Positions 17,336-27,021 of a stretch of 64,000 bases of DNA are shown here, one piece after another. The translations under genes and the position numbers were made by a program. Position 1 is the first letter of the stretch. Each line of letters begins with the position of its first letter. The stretch is from Saprospiraceae bacterium (GTDB taxonomy: Bacteria > Bacteroidota > Bacteroidia > Chitinophagales > Saprospiraceae). The notes below the pieces were generated by a model. That model was not told where the DNA came from and did not search any database. It saw only the letters and a list, made by a program, of their open reading frames with translations. The stretch spans positions 1-64,000 of the forward strand of contig JADKGL010000012.1 in the NCBI GenBank assembly GCA_016722295.1, given 5' to 3'.

Positions 17336-20300
17336 CTATCTTACAATTTCCAACTTTTGCATCAATGATCCAATACGTAAATTATAGACTCCAATAGGCA
17401 AATCCTTCACATCTAGTTTGAATTGCTGAGCTTTTACAATTTGCTTTGAGATATGCACTTTTCCAGTAATATCTGTACATAACAATAAGCCATCTGTCAA
17501 ATTTTTGAAAACTAAGTTCACTTCATCTTTTGCAGGATTCGGCAAAATTAAAAATGCTTCATTAGTACTTTGCTCTTTAACATTAGTGATTACAATTTCT
17601 GGAAAACTAAGAAAATAATTTCCAGTATAATCTGTTGCTCCTGCAAAACTAATTTCACTTATCCTTGAATTCGCTGATAATCCCTTCCGTTCAGTTTGCC
17701 AATTTGGTAAGTAATCGCTTGGATCTTTGCGATAATGCAATTCAAACAAAGTTGGATTTTGCTCTTCCTTAGAAGAGAATTTTACAGCATTTATCAAAGA
17801 AAAACTATCTATAATTTTACTATTTATAGTCCCCCATGAACGCACAATAAATTGTTGATCATTATATTTTTGCCCAACAATGTCTGGCAATGGTATTGGA
17901 ATACTATTCAATCTGTATGTGGCAATCTCAAAATTGGATGTGCTTGGTTTTGTCTTTGCAAAAAGGGCTACTCCTGTTTGATCAAATATATTTTTCCCTG
18001 ATTCAACGAATTTAATTTTTGAGATACACCTGTTGCAACCGGAGCGGAAGAAATAGGATGAGCACCATTGCCATTTTCCATATGAGATGTCTCTATTTTA
18101 TCATAAAATAGTCGATCATCTTTTTCATTAAATTGATAATAAGCCACTAAACCATTTTCTTTTTCTTTAGAAATCAAATGCATATTCAATCGAATCTCAT
18201 CGCGAGTTAATGCGCGATTGTACATTTTCAATTCATCCATTTGACCGTTGAAATCACCACATTGACCAGGTACTCCATTTCCAATGACCCATGAAGTGGA
18301 ACTTAAATCAAAATTTTTAAAATTACCTTTGTAAGTCCATGGTTCGCCATTTGCATAAAGTCGAACAGAATCTGGGTAAACAACCATTTGCGACATGAAT
18401 CCACGTATTGGTATCTAAATTAAATGGTGTGGTTAACCAATAGGGAACATCCTTCCACGAAAAAGTTAAATTTCGGGTAGAAACATAGCCTTGAAATGCA
18501 AAGCCAAAACCAAATTCTGCATTACTATTCCAATTTGAAATAATCTGTGTAAAACAATCTTGCGGAGAATTAATTTTAATCCAAGTCATACAGGTGAACT
18601 CAGTTGCATTTTTTAATCCGGGAATTTTTGCAATGGTGCCATTATTTCCTCTTGCTGTTAGATCTAACATTTTTCCCGCTATTGTGTCTTTCTCGCATTC
18701 ACTGATGCCTATATTTATCATGCCCTTCTCAGTCTTACTATCTGATCCCAACAGATTTGTCACTTGTAACGTAACATCATAGGAACCTAAATTTTTATAC
18801 ACTACTTTTGGATTTCTTGCATGGATATCACTCACATAAGTTGCTCCCGGAAATGCCCAAGTATATGTTGTGACTGAATCCAATTGAAGCACAGAATAAT
18901 CTTCAAAATAAAATGTATCTCGCGAACAAAATGAATTTAATTTATCCACTGTAGGTTGAGCTATTGGTTTTGAAGGTTCAATAAATGGGATTTCCCATAC
19001 ACCATTACTCCCACCATTGATCAACTTTCCATCCCTATAAAAAGGTCTAAGATTGCGAGTAAAATGATTTACTGGAATTCCAGTGTTGTATACAGTCCAA
19101 TCATTTTGATCTTGATTCCTATAAAACACATTTCCACCATCACACGCTATATATAATCCACCATTAGTTCCATATTGAAACATAATATCAGAAATTGAAG
19201 AGTTCCCTATTGTTGGTGTAGTTATATTAGTCCAAGTTTTTCCTCCATCTTTTGTGTAAAAAACTTTATTTGCAGAAGATCCACTGCGATAAGCGACATA
19301 TAAAAAATTGTCATCTGTAGGCGACAATGCAATCACTTGCAATCTGCGCTGTCCATCTGGAATAGAAGGATTTTGTATTTTCACAAAAGTTTTTCCACGA
19401 TCGACCGAACGCCATATATTTCCATAGCTTGGAGAATTGCTCCGCTCTGTAAAGTAAATTACATCAGGATTAGATCGCGACACTTCAATTGCTTCAACAT
19501 TCGATTCCGCACTTGGCAATGCAAATGTTTGCTCAAAACTTGCAGCATTATTTTCACTCTTATAAAATTTATTTTCTCTACCTAGATACACTTCGTGATA
19601 GCATATTGGTGACCACACCATATCACTGTGTTCAGTTGCATAATAAGATTCATTGGGATATAACCCACAAGGCAAACTCCCATATTTTAAAACTGTATCA
19701 TATGCAAATGGCAAAGTGTAAGCACCAATATCTGAAAAATAAACATCGCGATTTTTTATGGGATTCACATAACCTGTTGGAGACTCCGCACCTCCCATTC
19801 TTAAAAATTTACTTCTATAATTTTCATGGTATACTGTATTGCCATTATGATATCTTCCTCCTACAAAAACATTCTCATGCCAACCTGCGTCGAAGCCCCA
19901 AAAATCGCTTCCATTGATTCCTTTATTTCGAGCCTCAGCGTTTGCGGTGTTTGTAAAAAAATCGGTTGAATATGTCAATCCTCCATCCGTTGCAATCCAA
20001 GAATCATCTCCAAAAGCAACTGAAGCTTGGAAATCTGGATGCAATGGAAAACTACCTCCATATCCTCCCAATGCCTTAAAGGTTTTACCTCCATCAATGG
20101 ACTTTACCATTGTCCCAGTACCAGTGATCACTTCATCTGCATTTTTCTGTGAGGCAACTATCGACAGATCATAATATCCTTGCCAATTGTCCAATGGGAA
20201 GTCTGGTGAATCGTAGCCTGTATAACTGCCTTTAGCCATCGTCGACCATGTCTCACCTTCATCAATGCTTCTCATTAAATATGGTCCTTTGTCAGAAGTC

Positions 20301-21292
20301 AAAGCTATGGCATAAATTCGCTTTGGATCTGCAGTGGTAATTGCCATCCGAACACCGCCATCGCCACTAGTATACCAGCCTGATTTTTTATCCGAAAATG
20401 TCATACCAAAATTGATCGATTTTACTGGATAATATTGTTTTGTCAATGAATTATATCTTGTTGCGATGACAATATTATTTTTAACATTCAGAACTTTTAG
20501 CTCACTAGAAGCTTCAGCAAATACTTGAGTCCAAGATTGTCCACTATTAGCTGATCGATAAAGTCCTTTATTCGTTGCAGCCAAAATGATATGAGCGCTA
20601 CTTTCTGGAATATCCAAATCATAAACCCACAATCCATTTAAAGCGAATACTGAAGTCCAAGTATTGCCTCCATCTGTTGATCTTCTTATGATTCCATTCG
20701 TCCCCAAATACACAGTGTCTGGATTTTTGGGATGTATTGCTATTGCTTCGGAAGTATTTAAATGGTTTTTGCCTATTTGTGTCCAATTCTTTCCTTTGTC
20801 CACAGTTTTAAATAATCCTTCTGTTTCAGATATACAATAAAGAATATTTGGATTTGATTTAGCTACATCAATAGCATAGACATTGACTTGCCATGGGCAA
20901 GCTTGACTATTTTTTTCTAAAAAAAATGTTTCCATTTCATAGGGCATCCATACTGGCATTTGTGTACGTGAAGTCGCTGATTTTCGATATTCTTTTTCTC
21001 TTTTTTCAATATCTATTGGAATCGCATTACCACGTTCATCCATAGCAGTCCGATAGTTCATAATTAACCTTTTATAATATCTGGTATATTGATTTTTTTC
21101 AAAAGGTTTTTCTTTATAATAAGATCTGTATTCTTTTGCTAATTGAATAAAATTAATAGGTTCATCATACATCAATTTTGCCCAATTTGGCATTTCATTG
21201 CACTTGGCAGGTATGTTTAACTCTCCATAAATTTGGCAAAATAAACTACCTGAAAATAGAAAAAAAACTCCGAAAAAGATCTGCTTTATCAT
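17336..21292 (-). pseudogene. Large T9SS cargo: sortilin/BNR repeats, PKD and LamG domains, two frameshifts
   Basis: ATG 21292 begins a signal peptide (MIKQIFFGVFFLFSGSLFCQ). The first 989 codons carry repeated BNR/sortilin-type motifs (TVDKGKNWTQIG, STDGGNTWTSVF, SANSGQSWTQVF, SIDEGETWSTMA) forming a beta-propeller, then a PKD domain (TYTWAFPGATYVSD). A LamG/concanavalin domain is broken near 18390, where one extra A in GCAAATGG separates TNTWIHVA from MVVYPDSVRLYANGEPW. A second break near 18015 (one A short) leads to the C-terminal frame, ending in a T9SS sorting domain (FLILPNPAKDEVNLVF, LPIGVYNLRIGSL). Full length would be about 1,320 residues, displayed or secreted. Both breaks are single-base homopolymer changes, so it may be intact in the cell. 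Confidence 0.75.
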
Positions 21293-21498
21293 AATTTACA
21301 CAAATATTTGGTAAAGATAAGTTTATTACTTTTTATAAAATCAATATTGTATTTATCAAGCTAATAATTAGATGAATTCCATCAATACACTACAAAATTT
21401 AAATTTCTTGATCAAAGCCTTCCTAAAAATCAAATTGTCCACTATATTTACCGAAATTATTTACATCACCATATTTATATATTAAAACAATAGTTAAT

Positions 21499-22254
21499 AT
21501 GTCAGCATTACATCTAACCTTGAAAGTGTGGAGGCAGAAGAATAATCAAGACAAAGGCAAATTGGAAACTTATAAAGTAGATGCCAATGAACACATGTCG
21601 TTTTTGGAGATGATGGATGTCTTGAATCAAAACTTGGTTGAAAATAAACAAGAACCAGTTGCATTTGATCACGATTGCAGAGAAGGCATCTGTGGTGCAT
21701 GTAGTATGGTGATCAATGGAAGACCTCACGGGCCAAATGGTGGCACCACAACTTGCCAACTCCATATGCGCCATTTCAAAGATGGAGATACGATTACCGT
21801 TGAGCCATTCCGTGCCAAATCATTTCCAGTGGTGAAAGATTTGGTCGTTGATAGAAGCTCATTTGATCGAATTATCCAAGCAGGTGGATTTATATCTGTC
21901 AACACTGGTCAAGCTATGGATGGGAATGCAATCCCGATCGATAAGGATACAGCCTCGAAATCTTTTGATGCAGCTGCTTGTATTGGCTGTGGTGCTTGTG
22001 TAGCTGCTTGTCCAAATGGTTCAGCTATGTTGTTTACTTCAGCTAAAGTATCCCATCTAGGATTATTGCCTCAAGGTGAAGTCGAACATCTCCGTCGAGT
22101 ACAAAATATGGTGAATCAAATGGATTTAGAAGGTTTTGGATTCTGTTCGAATGTTGGTGCGTGTGAAGCTGAATGTCCAAAAGAAATTAGTCTTGAAAAC
22201 ATTGCTCGTATGAATAGAGCTTTCATCGGATCCAGCTTAACGGCAGATTATTGA
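21499..22254 (+). CDS. sdhB: Succinate dehydrogenase/fumarate reductase iron-sulfur subunit
   Basis: This 251-residue protein carries electrons from the flavoprotein subunit to quinone in complex II. The N-terminal 2Fe-2S domain has C60, C65, C68 and C86 (DCREGICGAC, then TTTCQLHM). The C-terminal domain has ACIGCGACVAACP for the 4Fe-4S cluster and CSNVGACEAECPKEI for the remaining cluster ligands. All ligands are present and the length is normal for the Bacteroidota type. Unusually, no sdhA or membrane-anchor gene adjoins it. Upstream is a divergent T9SS gene and downstream, one base away, a DUF4287-type gene. The catalytic subunit must lie elsewhere in the genome or have been separated by rearrangement. 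Confidence 0.95.
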   Translation: MSALHLTLKVWRQKNNQDKGKLETYKVDANEHMSFLEMMDVLNQNLVENKQEPVAFDHDCREGICGACSMVINGRPHGPNGGTTTCQLHMRHFKDGDTITVEPFRAKSFPVVKDLVVDRSSFDRIIQAGGFISVNTGQAMDGNAIPIDKDTASKSFDAAACIGCGACVAACPNGSAMLFTSAKVSHLGLLPQGEVEHLRRVQNMVNQMDLEGFGFCSNVGACEAECPKEISLENIARMNRAFIGSSLTADY

Positions 22255-22255
22255 A

Positions 22256-22864
22256 ATGAGTATTTATTCAGTACATCCCAGCATTGCTTATCAACAATCG
22301 ATTATTACTAATTTAAAGGAGACTACTGGACGTTCTATCGATGACTGGAAAAATCTATTATCTAAAAAAATATGGAGCAACGCCAAGATTTTAGCTCATC
22401 ACTTGAAAGAAGACTATAATCTTGGAAGCACAAAAGCTAATTTAATCTCAGAATTAGTTTTAGAAATTGGACTAGAAGACATATTAGAAGAAAAGTATTT
22501 GGCAATCGTTCCTCAATATGTAGAAAAAATGTTTGCCACTCGTCCAATAATTTTCCCCTTATATGAAAATATTATTGACCATATACTTCAACAAAAGAAT
22601 GAAACAAAAATAAGTCCTTGTGCAACAATAGTCCCATTGTATAGAAACCATGTATATGCACAAATAAAACCCTCGACAAAAACAAGAATCGACCTTGGAT
22701 TTGCATTAAAAAAATATACAAAAAGAACGCCAGTTAGACTTGAATTAACTGGAGGGATAGAGAAAGGTGACCGTATCACGCATCGAATAAAATTATCTTC
22801 AATTGATGATTTTGATTCTGAGGCAAAAGAATGGTTACAAATCGCTTATGACTTGGATTTTTAA
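22256..22864 (+). CDS. DUF4287/DUF5655-type protein
   Basis: This 202-residue cytoplasmic protein starts one base after the sdhB stop, so the two are probably co-transcribed. Residues 20-60 match the DUF4287 pattern (TGRSIDDWKNLL, then HLKEDYNLGSTKANLI). The rest fits DUF5655, usually found after it (PLYENIIDHIL, IVPLYRNHVYAQIKPSTKTRIDLGFAL, GDRITHRIKLSS). The molecular function of both domains is unknown. No signal peptide or membrane span is present. Confidence 0.75.
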   Translation: MSIYSVHPSIAYQQSIITNLKETTGRSIDDWKNLLSKKIWSNAKILAHHLKEDYNLGSTKANLISELVLEIGLEDILEEKYLAIVPQYVEKMFATRPIIFPLYENIIDHILQQKNETKISPCATIVPLYRNHVYAQIKPSTKTRIDLGFALKKYTKRTPVRLELTGGIEKGDRITHRIKLSSIDDFDSEAKEWLQIAYDLDF

Positions 22865-22891
22865 TAATTGAAAATGATCAATAAAAAATAA

Positions 22892-23416
22892 ATGGATTCT
22901 GAAATTCTCTCACATTATAATATTAGAGCTTCTACTAAGTCTACTGCCCTATTTCATTTGTATAATCTTGATGAAGCAACTTTAGGGTCAATAGAACTCA
23001 AAACTGATGAAAAAAAACAAGCTGAAATTATCATTGGAGAAAATAAATATGAAATAATCCAGCCATCAATTTGGGAATCAAAATATTCAGTACTTTTAAA
23101 AGAAAATACAGTTGCTACATTAAAAATCAATTCCCTAAATTTGAATACAGAAATCAAAATTTTGGGTAAAAAGCCTATTGAATATAAATTGGAAATTCTC
23201 TCGTTTTGGAAATACAATTATAAATTATCAGATGCTCAAGGTCAGCTTTTGTTTTTCTTAACTCCAAAGTTAAATTGGAAAACGATGAACTATACGTTTT
23301 CTATCGCTTATCATCATATATTTGAATCTTATGAAGAGAAGGAATTACTTTTCTTTATTACAACATTCCAACTTTTAGCACATATGAGAAATTCAACTGT
23401 TACAGTAGTTACTTAA
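22892..23416 (+). CDS. Hypothetical 174-residue protein
   Basis: I do not recognise this protein. It is beta-rich with alternating strands (TLGSIELKTDEKK, AEIIIGENKYEIIQ, YSVLLKENTVATLKINS, YKLEILSFWKYNYKL) and a hydrophobic helix near the C-terminus (ELLFFITTFQLLAHM). The pattern resembles single-domain beta-barrel proteins, but that is only a fold impression. It follows the DUF4287-type gene by 27 bases on the same strand, in a likely operon from sdhB to the cytochrome gene. Confidence 0.7.
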   Translation: MDSEILSHYNIRASTKSTALFHLYNLDEATLGSIELKTDEKKQAEIIIGENKYEIIQPSIWESKYSVLLKENTVATLKINSLNLNTEIKILGKKPIEYKLEILSFWKYNYKLSDAQGQLLFFLTPKLNWKTMNYTFSIAYHHIFESYEEKELLFFITTFQLLAHMRNSTVTVVT

Positions 23417-23428
23417 GATAAATCAAAA

Positions 23429-23833
23429 ATGAAAAAAACAGTATGTCTTATTGCGCTATTCTTCCTTTTCCTTTTCTCTTGCAATAGTCTTCAAAATCCT
23501 TACAAAGAAGGTAAATATTCATACGAAAAACATTGTGCAGATTGTCATGGTGTGCAGGGTGAAGGACTGGGTAAATTATATCCTAGTTTAAAGAGCAAAG
23601 AATTTATTGAAGAGCGCCGATTAGACATTGCTTGTCTCCTGCGGCTAGGGATCAAAAATGACAGCCTGGCAATGTTTCGAACAAAATATGGAGATCAAGA
23701 AATGCCAGAAAACAAATGGCTCAGTGAAAGCGATATTTGCAATATTTTAAATTACATCAACCAGATGTTATGGCACAAAGAACCATTTACATTAAATCAA
23801 ATTTCAGAGCAGTTAAAGAAATGTAAAAACTAG
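23429..23833 (+). CDS. Lipoprotein c-type cytochrome
   Basis: This 134-residue protein has a lipoprotein signal peptide (IALFFLFLFSC, C18 lipidated) and a single heme c site CADCH at 36-40. YGDQEMPENKW supplies a likely axial methionine, and a C-terminal helix (ICNILNYINQML) is typical of class I cytochromes. It would be anchored in a membrane facing the periplasm and carry electrons. It lies 12 bases after the previous gene and ends the short operon that begins with sdhB, which fits a respiratory role. Confidence 0.85.
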   Translation: MKKTVCLIALFFLFLFSCNSLQNPYKEGKYSYEKHCADCHGVQGEGLGKLYPSLKSKEFIEERRLDIACLLRLGIKNDSLAMFRTKYGDQEMPENKWLSESDICNILNYINQMLWHKEPFTLNQISEQLKKCKN

Positions 23834-23999
23834 TGAATAGTTAATAGTGAATAGATAATGGATAATAGTGAATAGTTAATGGATAATAGCGAAATAGTGA
23901 ATGGATAATAGTGAATGGTGATAAAACTTTTAACTTTTAACTTTTAACTTTTAACTTTTAACTGATTTCCACTTTTCACTTTTATCTATTCACTATTAT
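23834..23999. repeat. AT-rich degenerate tandem and inverted repeat between convergent genes
   Basis: Degenerate units of the type GATAATAGTGAATAGTTAAT fill 23834-23915, followed by about five copies of TTTTAAC (about 23929-23962). The right end, CTATTCACTATTATC, is the reverse complement of the left units, so a long hairpin is possible. The right part, CTTTTCACTTTTATCTATT, recurs at 47434-47453, also between convergent genes. It may act as a two-way terminator. Confidence 0.6.
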
Positions 24000-26240
24000 C
24001 TAAAAATGATAAGACACAGCAAGAGAAGGCAAAATAGGCAATTGATTCACTCTGCGATTTTCTACCACATTGAAGTAAAAAATATTCTTGCGATCGTATG
24101 CATTTGTGACACTTCCAATGACGTCAATATATGATTTCTTAGAAAGTTGAAATTTACGTTTTAATGAAACATCCAACCTATGGTAATATGGTAATCTACC
24201 CGAATTTATTTTATCAGAATAGATGATTCCAATATCTGGATTATCCAAACCAAAATGACTTTCTAGTCCATTTGGCAATTTATTGTCTGCAAAGAATCCT
24301 TGTATTTTTGTAAACGCAAATCCAGAACCCATATTCCAACGGATACCTGCATCCCACTTTTTATTTCTACCGAATAAATAATTTGCTACTAAGTTGATAT
24401 TATGTCTTCGATCAAACAAGGCTGGGAAGACTTGCACTCCGTCATCACGAGTTACAAAACCCAATGAATATCCTGCCCAAAAATTCCAATTTACATAAGT
24501 AGCTTTCACCAAAAAATCAATACCATATGCTTCACCTTTCTCCTTTGTAAAATCAGGCTCTGCTACTGCTCTCTTATTCCGATTCAATGTATAAAGATTT
24601 GTAAAATCTTTTATATACGTTTCTACATTGAAATCTATTTGATCCGTCAAATCAAATTCAAAACCTGCAACTGCATGTTTTGAAAATATGAGATCGGGAC
24701 TTGTCACAAACCCTACAAAAAGATTTACAATATCTCTTTCACTCACTGAACTCATTAAATTTTGAGAATACAATCCTCCTGCCATTTTATAACGAATTCG
24801 ATCAGTGATATTATATTTCAAACCAAATCTAGGTTCTATTGAACCCCTACTCAATGAAGCATAATACTGTACTCGCAAACTAGGATCGATTACCAATCGT
24901 TTTGACGCATATCTGTATTTGCCATACAAGGCGATCTCAGTATTGTTTGAATTAATTAATATAGGAACATTTAAGAAATTCGTAAAATTAAAATCTGTTG
25001 TAAAGGCGTTAAACTCAAATCCATATTTCAATTCTGACTTTCGTGTAAAATAGGTGAAATCAATATTCGTCTGCAGTCCATTAATTCTTGATTCTCTTGG
25101 TTCAGCTTTAAATTCATCCAAACGGATTTTATAATCAGAATAAGCAACTGTACCATTGATGATGATCGATGAAGAATTTGGCACTAATTTAAAATTTGCT
25201 CCAGCACCAGATGCATTCCATTTTAAATCAGCCAAATTGGGATAATTCACTTTGTCTTGAAAATTGAATCCGAATAAATTTAAATTACTACCATTAGAGG
25301 CTACCATACTGATTTTACCATACAAATCTGAAAACTGAAAGGGAAGTTTACCAATACTACTGTCCAATGCATATTTGTATAGAGATGGTGACGTTCTATC
25401 TATGTAAGAATGTTTTCCAGAGAATAAAAAAGAAGTGCTGGAAGCTTTTTGGTCATTGAACTTTATGATTGGACCTTCGATTACTGCTTTCGCCATAAAT
25501 GGACTTGCACTGACTAAACCTGATAAATTTGTTTTATTTCCTTCTTTCGTTTTAATATCAACTATTGCCGAAATTCTTCCCCCATATTCAGCACCAAATC
25601 CTCCAGTTAAAACCTCAACTGTACGAATCGCCTCTGTCTCAAAAACTGAAAAAATACCAATGGAATGAAAAGGATTAAAAATAGTCATCCCATCTAATAA
25701 AATTTTATTCTGCACTGGTGATCCTCCTCTGATATAAATTTGTCCCCCTTGGTCTCCAGTAGAAATCACTCCAGGAATAATCTGTAAATATTGTGCAATA
25801 TCTGGTTCACCTCCAGTTGAAGGTAGACTTTTAATTTCTTTGGGTGTAACAGTTAACGTAGAAATTTTAACTTCTGTCCGAGCTTGTTCTCGTTTAGCTG
25901 AAATGTTTACTTCCCCAATTTGCAATGTAGACTCTGTTAAAAAAATTTGTTTATTTATAATTTGTCCTGGCTTTATAATTAACTCAGACGAAAAAGAGTC
26001 GTAGCCAACAAAATTGGCTTTTAACAAATATTGTCCAGCAGGTATACCAGAAATATTGAAAAATCCATTTTGATCACTAATTGTCCCAAATTTAGTTCCT
26101 ACCAAAGAAATGGTTGTAAATCCTATTGGCGCCCCTGTATTTTTATCGTAAACATTACCCCTGATATCCGCTCTTTGTGCAGTAATTGCTTGAACAAATA
26201 GAAATAAAAGTATGAGTATCTTGTATGTTTTCATGTTCAT
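24000..26240 (-). CDS. TonB-dependent outer membrane receptor with carboxypeptidase-regulatory-like domain
   Basis: This protein of about 745 residues has a signal peptide (KILILLFLFVQAITAQ), an N-terminal CarboxypepD_reg-like domain (ADIRGNVYDKNTGAPIGF, SDQNGFFNISGIPAG) and a plug domain (GGEPDIAQYLQIIPGV, IYIRGGSPVQNKILLDGMTIFNP, GGFGAEYGGRISAIVDI). A 22-strand type barrel follows, ending in aromatic SYHF. It imports an unknown large ligand across the outer membrane using TonB energy. No SusD partner is adjacent, so it is not a classic polysaccharide-locus receptor. The longest frame starts at a TTG (26255) that overlaps the -7 element, so ATG 26240 or 26234 is preferred. Confidence 0.9.
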   Translation of the reverse strand: MNMKTYKILILLFLFVQAITAQRADIRGNVYDKNTGAPIGFTTISLVGTKFGTISDQNGFFNISGIPAGQYLLKANFVGYDSFSSELIIKPGQIINKQIFLTESTLQIGEVNISAKREQARTEVKISTLTVTPKEIKSLPSTGGEPDIAQYLQIIPGVISTGDQGGQIYIRGGSPVQNKILLDGMTIFNPFHSIGIFSVFETEAIRTVEVLTGGFGAEYGGRISAIVDIKTKEGNKTNLSGLVSASPFMAKAVIEGPIIKFNDQKASSTSFLFSGKHSYIDRTSPSLYKYALDSSIGKLPFQFSDLYGKISMVASNGSNLNLFGFNFQDKVNYPNLADLKWNASGAGANFKLVPNSSSIIINGTVAYSDYKIRLDEFKAEPRESRINGLQTNIDFTYFTRKSELKYGFEFNAFTTDFNFTNFLNVPILINSNNTEIALYGKYRYASKRLVIDPSLRVQYYASLSRGSIEPRFGLKYNITDRIRYKMAGGLYSQNLMSSVSERDIVNLFVGFVTSPDLIFSKHAVAGFEFDLTDQIDFNVETYIKDFTNLYTLNRNKRAVAEPDFTKEKGEAYGIDFLVKATYVNWNFWAGYSLGFVTRDDGVQVFPALFDRRHNINLVANYLFGRNKKWDAGIRWNMGSGFAFTKIQGFFADNKLPNGLESHFGLDNPDIGIIYSDKINSGRLPYYHRLDVSLKRKFQLSKKSYIDVIGSVTNAYDRKNIFYFNVVENRRVNQLPILPSLAVSYHF

Positions 26241-26252
26241 TTTTCTGAAATG

Positions 26253-26260
26253 CAAAAATA
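26253..26260 (-). promoter_or_regulatory. -7 promoter element TATTTTTG for the TonB-dependent receptor
   Basis: TATTTTTG on the minus strand fits TAnnTTTG and lies 12 bases upstream of ATG 26240. It supports that start over the TTG at 26255. Confidence 0.4.
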
Positions 26261-26330
26261 AGCTAAAAACTAAGCTTTCAGTTTTTTTTTAAATCAAAAT
26301 TAAAATATTGAAAATCAATCTCTTGTCATT

Positions 26331-26957
26331 CTAGTCTTTGCCATTTACAAATAAAAATGTAAAAGCTGCCAAAATTCCACCCATTAGCTCTGCTATCCAA
26401 TAAATCCATATGCTAGAAAATGGGATAATTTTTGAAATCGCCATCCCCAAGGAGACAGCAGGGCTGAATGCACCTCCAGATAAGTTACCAAAGGAATAAA
26501 TACAAGCCATCAAGCATCCACCTACGGCCAATCCATAGAATGAATTACCAGCAGTATCCTTTGCAGTTGCGACATTCAATAATACATAAACAATGACAAA
26601 TGAACCAAGAAACTCAGATCCAAATGTTGACAATAAACCAGATTTAGGAAAATTTAATTCACCTAACTTTTGAAGCAATACACTATCTACAACAATTGCT
26701 GCAATAGCTGCACCAATCAATTGCGCAAAAATATAAATAGGCACATCACTGACCGAGCACTTTCCCCTCAACCATACGGCAACAGTAACCACTGGATTAT
26801 AATGAGCACCTGAAAGGTGACCTCCAGCAAAAACTAACACCATCAGCATTGCCCCAACTGCTAGTCCAGTATACTGGTCTGCATTTCCAAGCAGACACAT
26901 CACCATACTGAGTGTCCAAAAAAATGAGCCTATAAATTCATTGAGTATTTTTTTCAT
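26331..26957 (-). CDS. Aquaporin/MIP family channel with altered NPA motifs
   Basis: This 208-residue protein has the six-helix MIP fold with two half-helix loops. Loop B reads SGAHYNPVVTVAV (NPV for NPA). Loop E reads SGGAFSPAVSLGMA, where SPA replaces NPA and the valine after it takes the place of the usual selectivity-filter arginine of NPAR. Helices include LVFAGGHLSGAH, IAAIVVDSVLL and IIPFSSIWIYWIAELMGGILAAFTFLFV. The family passes water, glycerol or small neutral solutes across the inner membrane. The loss of the loop E asparagine and arginine suggests a wider or different pore. It is a single gene, divergent from ribD. Confidence 0.85.
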   Translation of the reverse strand: MKKILNEFIGSFFWTLSMVMCLLGNADQYTGLAVGAMLMVLVFAGGHLSGAHYNPVVTVAVWLRGKCSVSDVPIYIFAQLIGAAIAAIVVDSVLLQKLGELNFPKSGLLSTFGSEFLGSFVIVYVLLNVATAKDTAGNSFYGLAVGGCLMACIYSFGNLSGGAFSPAVSLGMAISKIIPFSSIWIYWIAELMGGILAAFTFLFVNGKD

Positions 26958-27021
26958 ATGACGTACATTTGTTCGAAATAGAAAGACCGCAAGGGATTTT
27001 TTCTATTTGTATTGATAAAAA

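Noticed and set aside
1..18400. Programmed frameshifting as the cause of the many frame changes
   Set aside because: The breaks occur in unrelated genes at different sequences, in both directions, without a common slippery site and pseudoknot pattern.
19489..19917. Plus-strand frame of 142 residues inside the BNR protein
   Set aside because: It is antisense to strong sortilin/BNR coding sequence; shadow frame.
23925..23965. TTTTAAC tandem units as a CRISPR-like array
   Set aside because: Units are 7 bases with no spacers; it is a simple tandem repeat.
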